In this document: piece after piece, positions 16,905-25,295 of the stretch
Position numbering within the stretch: position 1 is the first letter of the stretch
Layout of the letters: each line of letters starts with the position of its first letter
DNA from: Celerinatantimonas sp046054195
Lineage (GTDB): Bacteria > Pseudomonadota > Gammaproteobacteria > Enterobacterales > Celerinatantimonadaceae
Direction: 5' to 3'
Length of the DNA stretch: 64,000 bases
NCBI RefSeq assembly: GCF_046054195.1
Contig: NZ_JBEQCS010000002.1
Coordinates: forward strand, 62,001-126,000
The notes under the pieces: generated by a model
Told to the model about the DNA's origin: nothing
Databases searched by the model: none
The model's input: the letters and a program-made list of their open reading frames with translations, nothing else
Made by a program: the position numbers and the translations under genes

Positions 16905-17459
16905 ATGAAGTTACTCATCGGTTCAGACATTCATGGTGATTATCAGGCAGCCGAACGCTTGATTAACGCCTACCGTCATCATCAATGCGATTATCTTATC
17001 TGCTTAGGGGATCTATTAAATCATGGACCTCGCAATGCAATTCCTAAGCATTATGACCCACAAGCTGTCGCCGAATTGCTGAACAATTATCGCTATGAAC
17101 TGCTGGTCGTACGTGGCAACTGTGACAGCGAAGTTGACCAAATGCTCTGCAAATTTCCGATGCTGAGTGATTACCAACAGCTGCTCACTGACCAGCGGCG
17201 AATATTTTTAACCCATGGTCATATTTATCGGCCAGATAACTTGCCACCATTAAAACCGGGGGCGCTATTTGTCAGCGGCCATACTCATCTGCCCGTTGCA
17301 AGCTGTGCTGAAGATGGCATTTATCGACTCAACCCCGGTTCAGTTGCGATCCCTCGGGGCGATTGGCCGCCAAGCTATGCGCTTGTTGATGACAGCGGTA
17401 TGCAGGTGTGTCATCTGGTTGAGCATAGCGTATTAATTGATTGTAAATTCGACAATTAA
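16905..17459 (+). CDS. yfcE: Metallophosphodiesterase YfcE
   Basis: Cytosolic calcineurin-like phosphoesterase, 184 aa, same length as E. coli YfcE, which hydrolyses model phosphodiesters with Mn2+. Metal motifs appear in order: SDIHGD (Asp8, His10), GDLLNHGPRNA, RGNCDSEVDQML, LTHGH and GHTHLPVA, followed by LNPGSVAIPRG. The ATG at 16905 follows a good AAGGAG. Possibly cotranscribed with the 48-aa frame just upstream. Confidence 0.95.
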   Translation: MKLLIGSDIHGDYQAAERLINAYRHHQCDYLICLGDLLNHGPRNAIPKHYDPQAVAELLNNYRYELLVVRGNCDSEVDQMLCKFPMLSDYQQLLTDQRRIFLTHGHIYRPDNLPPLKPGALFVSGHTHLPVASCAEDGIYRLNPGSVAIPRGDWPPSYALVDDSGMQVCHLVEHSVLIDCKFDN

Positions 17460-17563
17460 GCCATACAACATTAAAAAACTGTAAAAGTTCAAGCAGCTAA
17501 TTGAGCATTATCTTTGTCGTAGGTATGTTAAGCTTATATTTTTATTAACTTATAGCGATCCCT

Positions 17564-19417
17564 ATGAAAATCCTGTTTAGACTCATTGGCAAGCTTTTAA
17601 GATATACATGGCGAACGATTAATTTTGTTCGCCAATTTATTGTAAATATTTTTGTTTTCGCTATCGTCATCGCCGTGATTGTGGCCTTAAATCAAGGGCA
17701 CAAAAAGCCGACACCAGAATTAACTGGCCGTAATGCTCTAACGATTAACTTAGATGGCAAATTAGTTGAGCAACCTCGAGAAGTCAGTGATATCACCCGC
17801 TTTGCGCAAAAATATGTCGGTGCGCAGCTTCCCGAAGAAATTGGCATTCATCAGCTGGCCCACACCATTGAACAGGCTAAAAGCGATCCTAATATTAACG
17901 GGATTGTTCTGAACTTAAACGATCTCCAACACTCAGGATTCAGTAAACTACAGACTGTTGGTCAAGCTCTGACTGATTTTAAATCATCGGGTAAACCTGT
18001 CGTTGCCATCGCTGACAATTACGACCAAGGACAATATTTCTTAGCAAGTTTTGCAACTCAAGTCATCATGAATCCCGCAGGTTCAGTGATGATTAAAGGC
18101 TTAAGTGCCAACGAGCTGTTCTACAAAGACGCTCTGGATAAACTTGGCATTCATACACATGTCTTTAGAGTCGGCATCTATAAATCATTTGTCGAGCCAT
18201 ATATTCGTAACAATCTGTCAGAACCGGCTCGAGACGATCTGACCCGTTGGGTTGGCAAAATCTGGCACGATTACACCGTGCAGGTGGCTAAAAATCGTAA
18301 GATAACCACGGATGATGTGGCGCCAAGTGGCGCAGAGCTGTTAGAGAAACTTAAAGCAGTCGATGGTAATGCAGCCCAATATGCACTTAAAAATAAATTA
18401 GTCGATCATCTGTTAACTCGTGATGAAACGCAGCAATATCTAATTCATCTGTTTGGTGGTGATAATCACGGCGATTATAACTACATCACCTTCAATCGTT
18501 ATCAAACACTTAAAACACCGCTCTATCACAGTCTGCATACAGCACAGCCACAAATTGCAGTATTAAATGCATCCGGACCGATTGTGAGCGGAAGCGGCGC
18601 TGATGGTGTCATTGCCTCTGATGACATGCTTGATGCGCTCGATAAAGTGCAACACGACTCTCATATAAAAGCATTGGTCTTACGAGTTGATAGCCCTGGC
18701 GGCAGCGCCTTTGCAGCTGAACTCATCCGCTCAAAATTAGCATCAGTGCAAAAAGCGGGAATCCCCGTTATTGTTTCGATGGGCTCAACCGCTGCATCTG
18801 GAGGTTACTGGATCTCCTCAACCAGCGATCATATCTTCGCCCAAAGTTCAACGATAACCGGCTCCATCGGGATCTTTGGGATGTTTGCTACAGCCGAAGA
18901 TACCTTGGGTAAATTAGGTATTCATACCGATGGCGTTGCAACCACCGATTACGCAACTGTTACGCCTTTAGCACCACTTCCTGACGATGTTAGTAAAATT
19001 CTCCAGCTGAACGTGGAAAATGGTTATCATCAGTTTGTGTCATTGGTTGAGAAAGGTCGTCATTTCAAAAGCTTTGATGCCGTTGATAAGATTGCTCAAG
19101 GACGAATTTGGACAGGTCGTGAAGCAAAATCAATCGGTCTGGTGGATTCTATTGGCGGGTTAAATAGCGCAATTAAATATGCAGCTAAAAAAGTACACCT
19201 TAAAAATTATGCACTGGTTCATATTGATAGCACAGGCCATACTCCAGAACACATCGTGGCACGGATCTTAGACTCACAAGCGGGGCAATGGCTGTCATCA
19301 ACGCTGCCGTGGTTGCCGTCTTTGGCATCGATAAAAACACAGACCCCATTGGTTCTATTAAAACAAGATCCAAAACATCTGTTTAGTTACTGCAGCATCT
19401 GCCGCAAACCGTTATAA
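17564..19417 (+). CDS. sppA: Signal peptide peptidase SppA (protease IV)
   Basis: Inner-membrane serine protease that degrades cleaved signal peptides. It is 617 aa (E. coli 618) with the double-domain long architecture: one N-terminal TM helix (about 22-44), then a first domain carrying the catalytic Lys207 (GIYKSFVEPY) and a second domain carrying nucleophile Ser412 (STAASGGYW), followed by SITGSIGIFGMF. Both residues sit at positions equivalent to E. coli Lys209 and Ser409. Followed by a clear terminator and then ansA, as in E. coli. Confidence 0.97.
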   Translation: MKILFRLIGKLLRYTWRTINFVRQFIVNIFVFAIVIAVIVALNQGHKKPTPELTGRNALTINLDGKLVEQPREVSDITRFAQKYVGAQLPEEIGIHQLAHTIEQAKSDPNINGIVLNLNDLQHSGFSKLQTVGQALTDFKSSGKPVVAIADNYDQGQYFLASFATQVIMNPAGSVMIKGLSANELFYKDALDKLGIHTHVFRVGIYKSFVEPYIRNNLSEPARDDLTRWVGKIWHDYTVQVAKNRKITTDDVAPSGAELLEKLKAVDGNAAQYALKNKLVDHLLTRDETQQYLIHLFGGDNHGDYNYITFNRYQTLKTPLYHSLHTAQPQIAVLNASGPIVSGSGADGVIASDDMLDALDKVQHDSHIKALVLRVDSPGGSAFAAELIRSKLASVQKAGIPVIVSMGSTAASGGYWISSTSDHIFAQSSTITGSIGIFGMFATAEDTLGKLGIHTDGVATTDYATVTPLAPLPDDVSKILQLNVENGYHQFVSLVEKGRHFKSFDAVDKIAQGRIWTGREAKSIGLVDSIGGLNSAIKYAAKKVHLKNYALVHIDSTGHTPEHIVARILDSQAGQWLSSTLPWLPSLASIKTQTPLVLLKQDPKHLFSYCSICRKPL

Positions 19418-19425
19418 AACCACTG

Positions 19426-19450
19426 AAAGCCCGGCGCAATGCCGGGCTTT
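19426..19450 (+). terminator. Hairpin terminator of sppA
   Basis: Perfect 10-bp stem AAAGCCCGGC/GCCGGGCTTT with a 5-nt loop, ending in TTTG. It separates sppA from ansA. Confidence 0.85.
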
Positions 19451-19523
19451 GTTGTGACAATCACTTTGCTTGTTTTCCCAGCCTAGATATAATGCCCGCC
19501 ATCAATACCTGATGAGCATATTT

Positions 19524-20537
19524 ATGGCGAACAAATCAATCTATATTGCCTATACTGGCGGCACAATTGGCATGCAGCGAAGCACTTATGGATATGTGCC
19601 TATAGCAGGTTACATGAGTGAGCAGTTAGCTCAGTCTCCAGAGTTCCATCGCCAAGAAATGCCAAGCTTCACGGTACATGAATATTCACCATTAATTGAC
19701 TCATCTGAAATGACGCCTGAACACTGGCAAGCCATTGCCGATGATATCAAAGCCAATTACGATAAATACGATGGTTTTGTGGTATTACATGGTACAGATA
19801 CCATGGCTTATACAGCCTCAGCGCTGTCATTTATGCTTGAAGACCTGTCAAAGCCAGTCATTATTACCGGCTCGCAGATTCCTCTGTGTGAACTGCGATC
19901 AGATGGTCATACAAATCTGCTCAACGCCTTATATTTAGCAGCTTATTACCCAATTGCTGAAGTGTGCCTGTTTTTTAACAACACGTTATTTCGAGGAAAT
20001 CGCTCAACCAAAGCTCACGCCGATGGGTTTGACGCATTTAGCTCGCCTAATTTTCCGCCATTACTTAGAGCTGGCATTCAGATTGAGCTCATTAAAGGCC
20101 AGATCAATGCGTGTTCTAAAAACACGCTCAGTGTGACACCCATTACGCCGCAACCAGTTGGCGTGGTGACACTCTATCCTGGGATCTCTAATGATGTGCT
20201 ACAAAATATTCTGCGCCAACCCGTTAAGGCATTGATTATTTTAAGTTATGGGGTTGGCAATGCGCCGCAAAATGAACAGTTTCTAGCCCTATTAAAAGAT
20301 GCCTGTGAGCGAGGAGTGATTGTCATCAATCTCACTCAATGTCTAAGTGGAACGGTGAATATGGGCGGCTATGCAACAGGAAATGCACTTGCCCGAGTAG
20401 GTGTCATTAGTGGTGGTGATATGACAACGGAAGCTTGTCTAACCAAGTTACATTATCTGCTAAGCCAATCACTGAGCGTTGAAAAAATTCGCCAGCTCAT
20501 GCAGCAAGATATCCGCGGCGAACGCACTTCTCATTAA
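19524..20537 (+). CDS. ansA: Cytoplasmic (type I) L-asparaginase
   Basis: Hydrolyses asparagine to aspartate and ammonia in the cytoplasm. With the ATG at 19524 the protein is 337 aa (E. coli AnsA 338) and begins MANKSIYIAYTGGTIG; earlier in-frame starts (ATG 19512, TTG 19470) would add an unconserved leader. Catalytic motif 1 is TGGTIG (Thr14), motif 2 is HGTDTMAYTAS (Thr91, Asp92), and the Lys of NRSTKAHADGFDAF follows. No signal peptide, which argues against the periplasmic type II enzyme. Neighbour order sppA-ansA is as in E. coli. Confidence 0.96.
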   Translation: MANKSIYIAYTGGTIGMQRSTYGYVPIAGYMSEQLAQSPEFHRQEMPSFTVHEYSPLIDSSEMTPEHWQAIADDIKANYDKYDGFVVLHGTDTMAYTASALSFMLEDLSKPVIITGSQIPLCELRSDGHTNLLNALYLAAYYPIAEVCLFFNNTLFRGNRSTKAHADGFDAFSSPNFPPLLRAGIQIELIKGQINACSKNTLSVTPITPQPVGVVTLYPGISNDVLQNILRQPVKALIILSYGVGNAPQNEQFLALLKDACERGVIVINLTQCLSGTVNMGGYATGNALARVGVISGGDMTTEACLTKLHYLLSQSLSVEKIRQLMQQDIRGERTSH

Positions 20538-20546
20538 GTTTATAAA

Positions 20547-20568
20547 GAGCGGGAATCATCTCCCGCTC
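20547..20568. terminator. Hairpin between convergent ansA and DUF3581 genes
   Basis: Eight-base stem GAGCGGGA/TCCCGCTC with a 6-nt loop. The minus-strand reading is followed by TTTATAAACTT, so it mainly suits ansA's convergent partner but may serve both. Confidence 0.7.
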
Positions 20569-20582
20569 ACTTAAAGACAAAC

Positions 20583-21290
20583 TTACGCGGACTGCGCTTT
20601 GCGACGCTGTTCGTAATTGTCAGCAAACGCTTCAATGGCAGTTTTTTCATAAGGACGAAGTCCCCCTAAAATTGCCTTTTTAATCCCTTTACCAATCACT
20701 TTGTCAGCATCAGTAAAGTCAAAATGTAGATGTTCATCGGCTCGTTTGCCCTGCACATCAAGCGTTGTTTCGCGTAGGTTGATTCCCAGATTATCGGCAT
20801 CAAGTGTTTGTAACTCAAAGCTCATACTGTCGTACATAACCAATGGACGCGCAGGATTAAACATCACCTGATGTTCAAGCATCAAAGGCATTAGCAATGT
20901 TGGGAAGTTCTGCCCAGAAAATGCACCGTAATGTCGGATCAACGCTTCGATCATGGTTTCGTTATACGTTTTTTCACCAGCAAAAGATACTTCCAACAGG
21001 CTTTTACCCTGTTGGTCGGTGATGATTAATTGCTCTGCAGTGGCTTTAGGAAGCTGCAAACGCGTTTGTTCATTGACCATTCCGGTAAAACGAAATTGCA
21101 TTTTCTGGCTAAGACCATAATGCTGCAACACCATTGAAAAGAGCAGATCACCAGGGACGCAAAAACGTTTCGCATCCGGATCATGGATGGGGTTAAAATC
21201 TTGACAAATCCCTTTGGCAAACTGACTGGCCTGATCCGGACTAATAACAACGCCATCCGGATGATGTTGGTAATATCGATCTAAAAACAT
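20583..21290 (-). CDS. DUF3581 family protein
   Basis: 235-aa cytosolic protein matching the DUF3581 family found in Vibrio, Shewanella and Pseudomonas relatives. The segment FAKGICQDFNPIHDPDAKRFCVPGDLLF near the N-terminus is the family hallmark and resembles the entry of hotdog-fold acyl dehydratases, which hints at acyl-thioester binding. Function unproven. Likely in an operon with yeaC, 51 bp upstream on the same strand. Confidence 0.85.
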   Translation of the reverse strand: MFLDRYYQHHPDGVVISPDQASQFAKGICQDFNPIHDPDAKRFCVPGDLLFSMVLQHYGLSQKMQFRFTGMVNEQTRLQLPKATAEQLIITDQQGKSLLEVSFAGEKTYNETMIEALIRHYGAFSGQNFPTLLMPLMLEHQVMFNPARPLVMYDSMSFELQTLDADNLGINLRETTLDVQGKRADEHLHFDFTDADKVIGKGIKKAILGGLRPYEKTAIEAFADNYEQRRKAQSA

Positions 21291-21341
21291 GGGTATTCAC
21301 AATTAAAATTTGCACACAAACCGATCAGAATCAGCAACTAG

Positions 21342-21638
21342 TTATGATTCTGGTTTTAACCGAGCAATGGTGAATGAGTCGTCGCGATATTGCGCTTTGA
21401 GCTCGGCTTTAGACTTTTGTTCTATTTCGCCAGATGTGTTAACAGTCATATGTTGCGCCTCAATATTATGGCTAGACTGATACAATAAAGTGGCTTGCAG
21501 TGCGTATTCACGCTGCTTGTCTAAGACTTTTCGGCCATCGGGCCAACGCCCTGTCTCAACAGCACAACACAACTGCTGATAAAGCTCAGGAGTCATCATT
21601 GCCAATAGTTGATCAATGCTATCAATATGAGATTTCAT
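21342..21638 (-). CDS. yeaC: DUF1315 family protein YeaC
   Basis: 98-aa soluble protein matching E. coli YeaC (90 aa): SIDQLLAMMTPELYQQLCCAVETGRWPDG and SSHNIEAQHMTV are aligned with its conserved blocks. Function unknown. The ATG at 21638 has AGGTG at good spacing; a GTG two codons earlier overlaps that ribosome site. In E. coli yeaC sits beside msrB-gapA; here it is also in that neighbourhood, with a lipoprotein gene intervening. Confidence 0.88.
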   Translation of the reverse strand: MKSHIDSIDQLLAMMTPELYQQLCCAVETGRWPDGRKVLDKQREYALQATLLYQSSHNIEAQHMTVNTSGEIEQKSKAELKAQYRDDSFTIARLKPES

Positions 21639-21849
21639 TATCACCTACCAATGCTCACAAGGGAGCTACTATACCTGATTTGAGTAGAAATTACGCCCAA
21701 AATAAGTTAGCCCCAATAATTCATCCATGAAAGGTAATTAACTTATTCTGTTACAAGCAATTTTTAGCTGGTAAAGAATCTTTGTATTTAATAAATTAGC
21801 CATCTATGATTTATGACGTACTGTATGTGAGCAATCACAAGGATCTTTT

Positions 21850-22671
21850 GTGGCTAAATATTATCGCTGTTTCTTTTATTTTATTTTTATTCTGGTACTT
21901 AGCAGCTGTAAGACCGAACTAACAGCGGATACCCCTGCATCAACCTACTGTAGCCGAGACGAGCAGATTTGTCAGGATGTTCCCGATGAAGGTTGGTGCA
22001 CGCTCAAACGCGATGACTTAATTCGCTCGCGCTGGTATGCCAAACATGAACCTTCTGATAAATATAACTATTTGCTGCTGAACTCCATGCAAAATTATCA
22101 GCAATGCATGACCATTGCCGCACAGATTCAACCGAAAAAGAATAAAGCGCGAAAAACTATCCGCACAGAAGCTTTACTTAACATTACTAACGAAATTCAT
22201 GAGCGTCAGCAGGATATTCTAAAAAAACGTGATCTGTTCTCTTTGTATTATCGCTGGAGTCAGCTCGGTGATAACGACGCTAAAGAAATGTTTTTAAGCC
22301 GCGAAACGCAACCACAAATGAACGACCCAATTTTAAAATATGCGTTGGCTTCGCTGTATAATCAGTCAAACCCGAAAAAAAGCCTGCATTTATTGCAACA
22401 GTCACTCGCCAGCTATACCAAACAGTGGCCCATTCCAAATTATCTGCTCGAAGCGATAACCACTGAGTACATGCGTCTAAATCAGTATGAACAGGCTTAT
22501 ATCTGGTCATTAGTGCTCGAAAGCGTCGGAGATGTAAACACCAATGTTGAACAGCTCAAACGCTATCGACATTTTAGTGAAGATCAGATTGATGATTTTA
22601 AAGACCAAGCGAAAAAATTAGCCAAAGAAATTAAAAACCGCCAGTATCAAGCACCAACTAGCGGCGAATAA
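21850..22671 (+). CDS. DUF2989 family lipoprotein
   Basis: Predicted lipoprotein of 273 aa. The signal peptide has a long hydrophobic core and lipobox VLSSC (Cys20). The mature part is Cys-containing near its start (STYCSRDEQICQDVPDEGWC) and then largely helical, with Sel1/TPR-like character (DPILKYALASLYNQSN..., LLEAITTEYMRLNQYEQAY). It matches the DUF2989 family of Vibrio and Shewanella; no activity is known. The GTG at 21850 is preceded by AAGGAT. It ends two bases from the convergent msrB stop. Confidence 0.8.
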   Translation: MAKYYRCFFYFIFILVLSSCKTELTADTPASTYCSRDEQICQDVPDEGWCTLKRDDLIRSRWYAKHEPSDKYNYLLLNSMQNYQQCMTIAAQIQPKKNKARKTIRTEALLNITNEIHERQQDILKKRDLFSLYYRWSQLGDNDAKEMFLSRETQPQMNDPILKYALASLYNQSNPKKSLHLLQQSLASYTKQWPIPNYLLEAITTEYMRLNQYEQAYIWSLVLESVGDVNTNVEQLKRYRHFSEDQIDDFKDQAKKLAKEIKNRQYQAPTSGE

Positions 22672-22673
22672 CT

Positions 22674-23075
22674 TTATTTCTCGGTTTTATCTGATTCAAA
22701 CGACATTGATACCGAATTAATGCAATAGCGCTGACCAGTATCCGTTGGCCCATCGTCAAACACATGACCTAGATGAGCGCCACAATGGCTGCAGCGCACC
22801 TCGATTCGATGCATGCCATGGCTGAAATCCTCGATGTATTGAACACTGTCTTGGCTAATCGGTTTATCAAAACTTGGCCAACCACAGCCAGAGTCAAATT
22901 TCGCATCGGAATAAAAAAGAGGTTCGTGGCAACACGCACAGTGATAATGGCCATTTTCACGGTTATGCAATAAAGAGCCGCTAAATGGCGCTTCCGTTCC
23001 ACCTTGGCGACAAACCCGGAAGGTTTCAGGGTCAAGTTCAGCTTGCCACTGTTGCTCTGTTTTCTCATCACTCAT
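22674..23075 (-). CDS. msrB: Peptide methionine-R-sulfoxide reductase MsrB
   Basis: Cytosolic enzyme that reduces the R-epimer of methionine sulfoxide in proteins. The product is 133 aa from the ATG at 23075 (E. coli 137). Structural zinc ligands are Cys46/Cys49 and Cys95/Cys98; the catalytic Cys is Cys118 in RYCINSVSM, with GCGWPSF contributing Cys64. Codons upstream of 23075 are open but not conserved. In E. coli msrB is next to gapA; here the glycogen operon separates them. Confidence 0.95.
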   Translation of the reverse strand: MSDEKTEQQWQAELDPETFRVCRQGGTEAPFSGSLLHNRENGHYHCACCHEPLFYSDAKFDSGCGWPSFDKPISQDSVQYIEDFSHGMHRIEVRCSHCGAHLGHVFDDGPTDTGQRYCINSVSMSFESDKTEK

Positions 23076-23158
23076 AACACTGCCCCTTATTAATAACATC
23101 TTTTATTCTGATATCTGCATAACCCAACTATTGTGCCGATTCATACCAAAGGATGCAA

Positions 23159-25291
23159 TTAACGAGGGCGGATATATCCAAGTGATTGATTTTCAAATAG
23201 CTGCAATGAATGTTCAATGAGGATGGTGTTTTTACCCGTAAGCATTTTTTCGCTATCACTAACCTGCTCATACTGCGTATCTACCCATCTATACCAACCT
23301 CTTTGGCCGCCTGGATCGGGCAGATAAAAACGTAAGGGTTTGTTACTTGCGTTAAACAAAACTAATAGATGTTCATCGCAGCCACAACAACAGTAATATT
23401 CCACCATAATGGCTTTGGCTAAACCGTTGTTCCAATCTCTGGGAGTCATGAGCTGACCATCAGGGCGATACCAACGTACCCCATGATCGCCCATTCCCGT
23501 TTTATCGCCAGGGAAACTATCATCGCCCAAACGTAAATGACTAAACAGCTCAAAACGCTGACGAAAGTGAATCATAGTCTGAGTAAAGCGCACTTGTTCA
23601 CGGTTGCGTTCGCAATAGTTCCAATCAACCCAACTGATATCATTATCCTGACAATAGGCGTTATTATTGCCTTTTTGGGTGCGCCCAAATTCATCCCCCG
23701 CTAAGAAATGGGGAATTCCCTGAGAAAGGAAGAGTGTTGCAATAAAATTACGTTTTTGCCGATTTCTCAGCGCATTAATCTCGTGGTTTTGCGTCAACCC
23801 TTCAAAACCATAATTAGCAGATAAATTATGCCCATGACCATCGCGATTATGCTCTTTATTCGCCTCATTATGGCGCTGGTCAAAGCTCACCAAATCTTGC
23901 AGCGTAAAGCCATCGTGATAACAGATAAAATTGACGCTTGAGTGAATACTGCGAAACGCTGCAATAAAAAGATCTCTTGAGCCCATGAGTCGGGTAGCGA
24001 ACTCCCCAAGCTGGCCTTCATCGCCACGCCAATACGCTCGAATGTTATCCCGATAATGGTCATTACACTCATGCCAATCATAGGGAAAACCGCCAACCTG
24101 ATAGCCATTGGGGCCAATATCCCAAGGTTCAGCAATCAATTTAACTCGGCTCAAAATAGGATCTTGTTCAAGTGCCTTAAAAAACGCATTCAACGGACTA
24201 AAATGAGCCCGTTCTCGCCCGACACTGACGGCTAAATCAAACCGAAAGCCATCAACCTGCATCACCTCAGCCCAATAACGCAAACAATCGGTCACTAAGT
24301 GTAAAACGATCGGTTGGCTGACATCTACGCTATTCCCACAGCCACTGTAGTTGGCATAAAGCTCGTAATCTGGCTGCAAGCCATTGTGCTCAAACAGGTA
24401 ATAGCAATAATTACCTAACCCGCGAAAACTAATAATTGGGCCGCCTTTGCCCCCTTCCGCCGTATGGTTAAAAACCACATCGAGAATGACTTCCAAACCA
24501 TTGCGATGCATCTCTCTAACCATCGTTTTAAACTCTTCAACCGCATTATCAACGCTGTAACGAGGCTCTGGTGCAAAAAAGGCGATTGGATTATATCCCC
24601 AATAGTTAGTTAACCCTTTATTACGCAGATGTGATTCGTTCATAAATGCAGCAATTGGCATAATTTGGATTGTTGTCACACCGAGCGATTTTAAATAGCT
24701 AATGACACTGGGATCACATAACCCTAAATAGGTACCTTGCAGCGCTTCAGGGACTGACGGGTGGCGCTTCGTAAAACCTTTAAGATGCAACTCGTAAAGA
24801 ATCGTCTGCCGCGCTGGAATATCAGGTTTGCTCACCCCTTGCCAGTCAAATTTTTCATCAACAACCATTGATTTGGCAACCATCGAGCCATCTTCTAGCT
24901 CATACAACTGAGGATTCCACACCTGTGGACGATTCAGCGCTTTGGTATAAGGGTCTATTAGCAATTTTTTCGGTAAAACAACCTGTCCAAATTCGGGGTG
25001 AAAGTCACCATACACGCGATAACCATACAGCTGTCCGGCTTTTATTCCACGAATATAACCGTAATGAAAAGCCCCATATTGGCTTGGCAGAACAAATCGA
25101 GCCAATTCGTGTTCTTGTTCATCGAATAAACACAATTCAACATTTTTAGCCGATCCGGCAAAAATCGCAAAGTTACATCCTTGTCCATCCAATGTTGCAC
25201 CTAATGGGAAACGGCTCCCATAAAAAAGTGCCAAAGAACCTATCTGATGAATAGGCTCTTGATTAAACATTGGCTGCGACAATTGATTCAT
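23159..25291 (-). CDS. glgX: Glycogen debranching enzyme GlgX (isoamylase type)
   Basis: Hydrolyses alpha-1,6 branches of phosphorylase-limit glycogen. 710 aa from the ATG at 25291, four bases after the glgB stop, with GAGG upstream. An N-terminal CBM48 domain (about 20-130) leads into a GH13 barrel: DVVFNHTAEG (first Asp/His region), nucleophile Asp352 in GFRFDLAVSVG, acid/base Glu388 in IAEPWDIG, and YHDGFTLQDLVSF. Length exceeds E. coli GlgX (657), mainly in N- and C-terminal segments. Last gene of malQ-glgB-glgX. Confidence 0.93.
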   Translation of the reverse strand: MNQLSQPMFNQEPIHQIGSLALFYGSRFPLGATLDGQGCNFAIFAGSAKNVELCLFDEQEHELARFVLPSQYGAFHYGYIRGIKAGQLYGYRVYGDFHPEFGQVVLPKKLLIDPYTKALNRPQVWNPQLYELEDGSMVAKSMVVDEKFDWQGVSKPDIPARQTILYELHLKGFTKRHPSVPEALQGTYLGLCDPSVISYLKSLGVTTIQIMPIAAFMNESHLRNKGLTNYWGYNPIAFFAPEPRYSVDNAVEEFKTMVREMHRNGLEVILDVVFNHTAEGGKGGPIISFRGLGNYCYYLFEHNGLQPDYELYANYSGCGNSVDVSQPIVLHLVTDCLRYWAEVMQVDGFRFDLAVSVGRERAHFSPLNAFFKALEQDPILSRVKLIAEPWDIGPNGYQVGGFPYDWHECNDHYRDNIRAYWRGDEGQLGEFATRLMGSRDLFIAAFRSIHSSVNFICYHDGFTLQDLVSFDQRHNEANKEHNRDGHGHNLSANYGFEGLTQNHEINALRNRQKRNFIATLFLSQGIPHFLAGDEFGRTQKGNNNAYCQDNDISWVDWNYCERNREQVRFTQTMIHFRQRFELFSHLRLGDDSFPGDKTGMGDHGVRWYRPDGQLMTPRDWNNGLAKAIMVEYYCCCGCDEHLLVLFNASNKPLRFYLPDPGGQRGWYRWVDTQYEQVSDSEKMLTGKNTILIEHSLQLFENQSLGYIRPR

Positions 25292-25295
25292 GAGA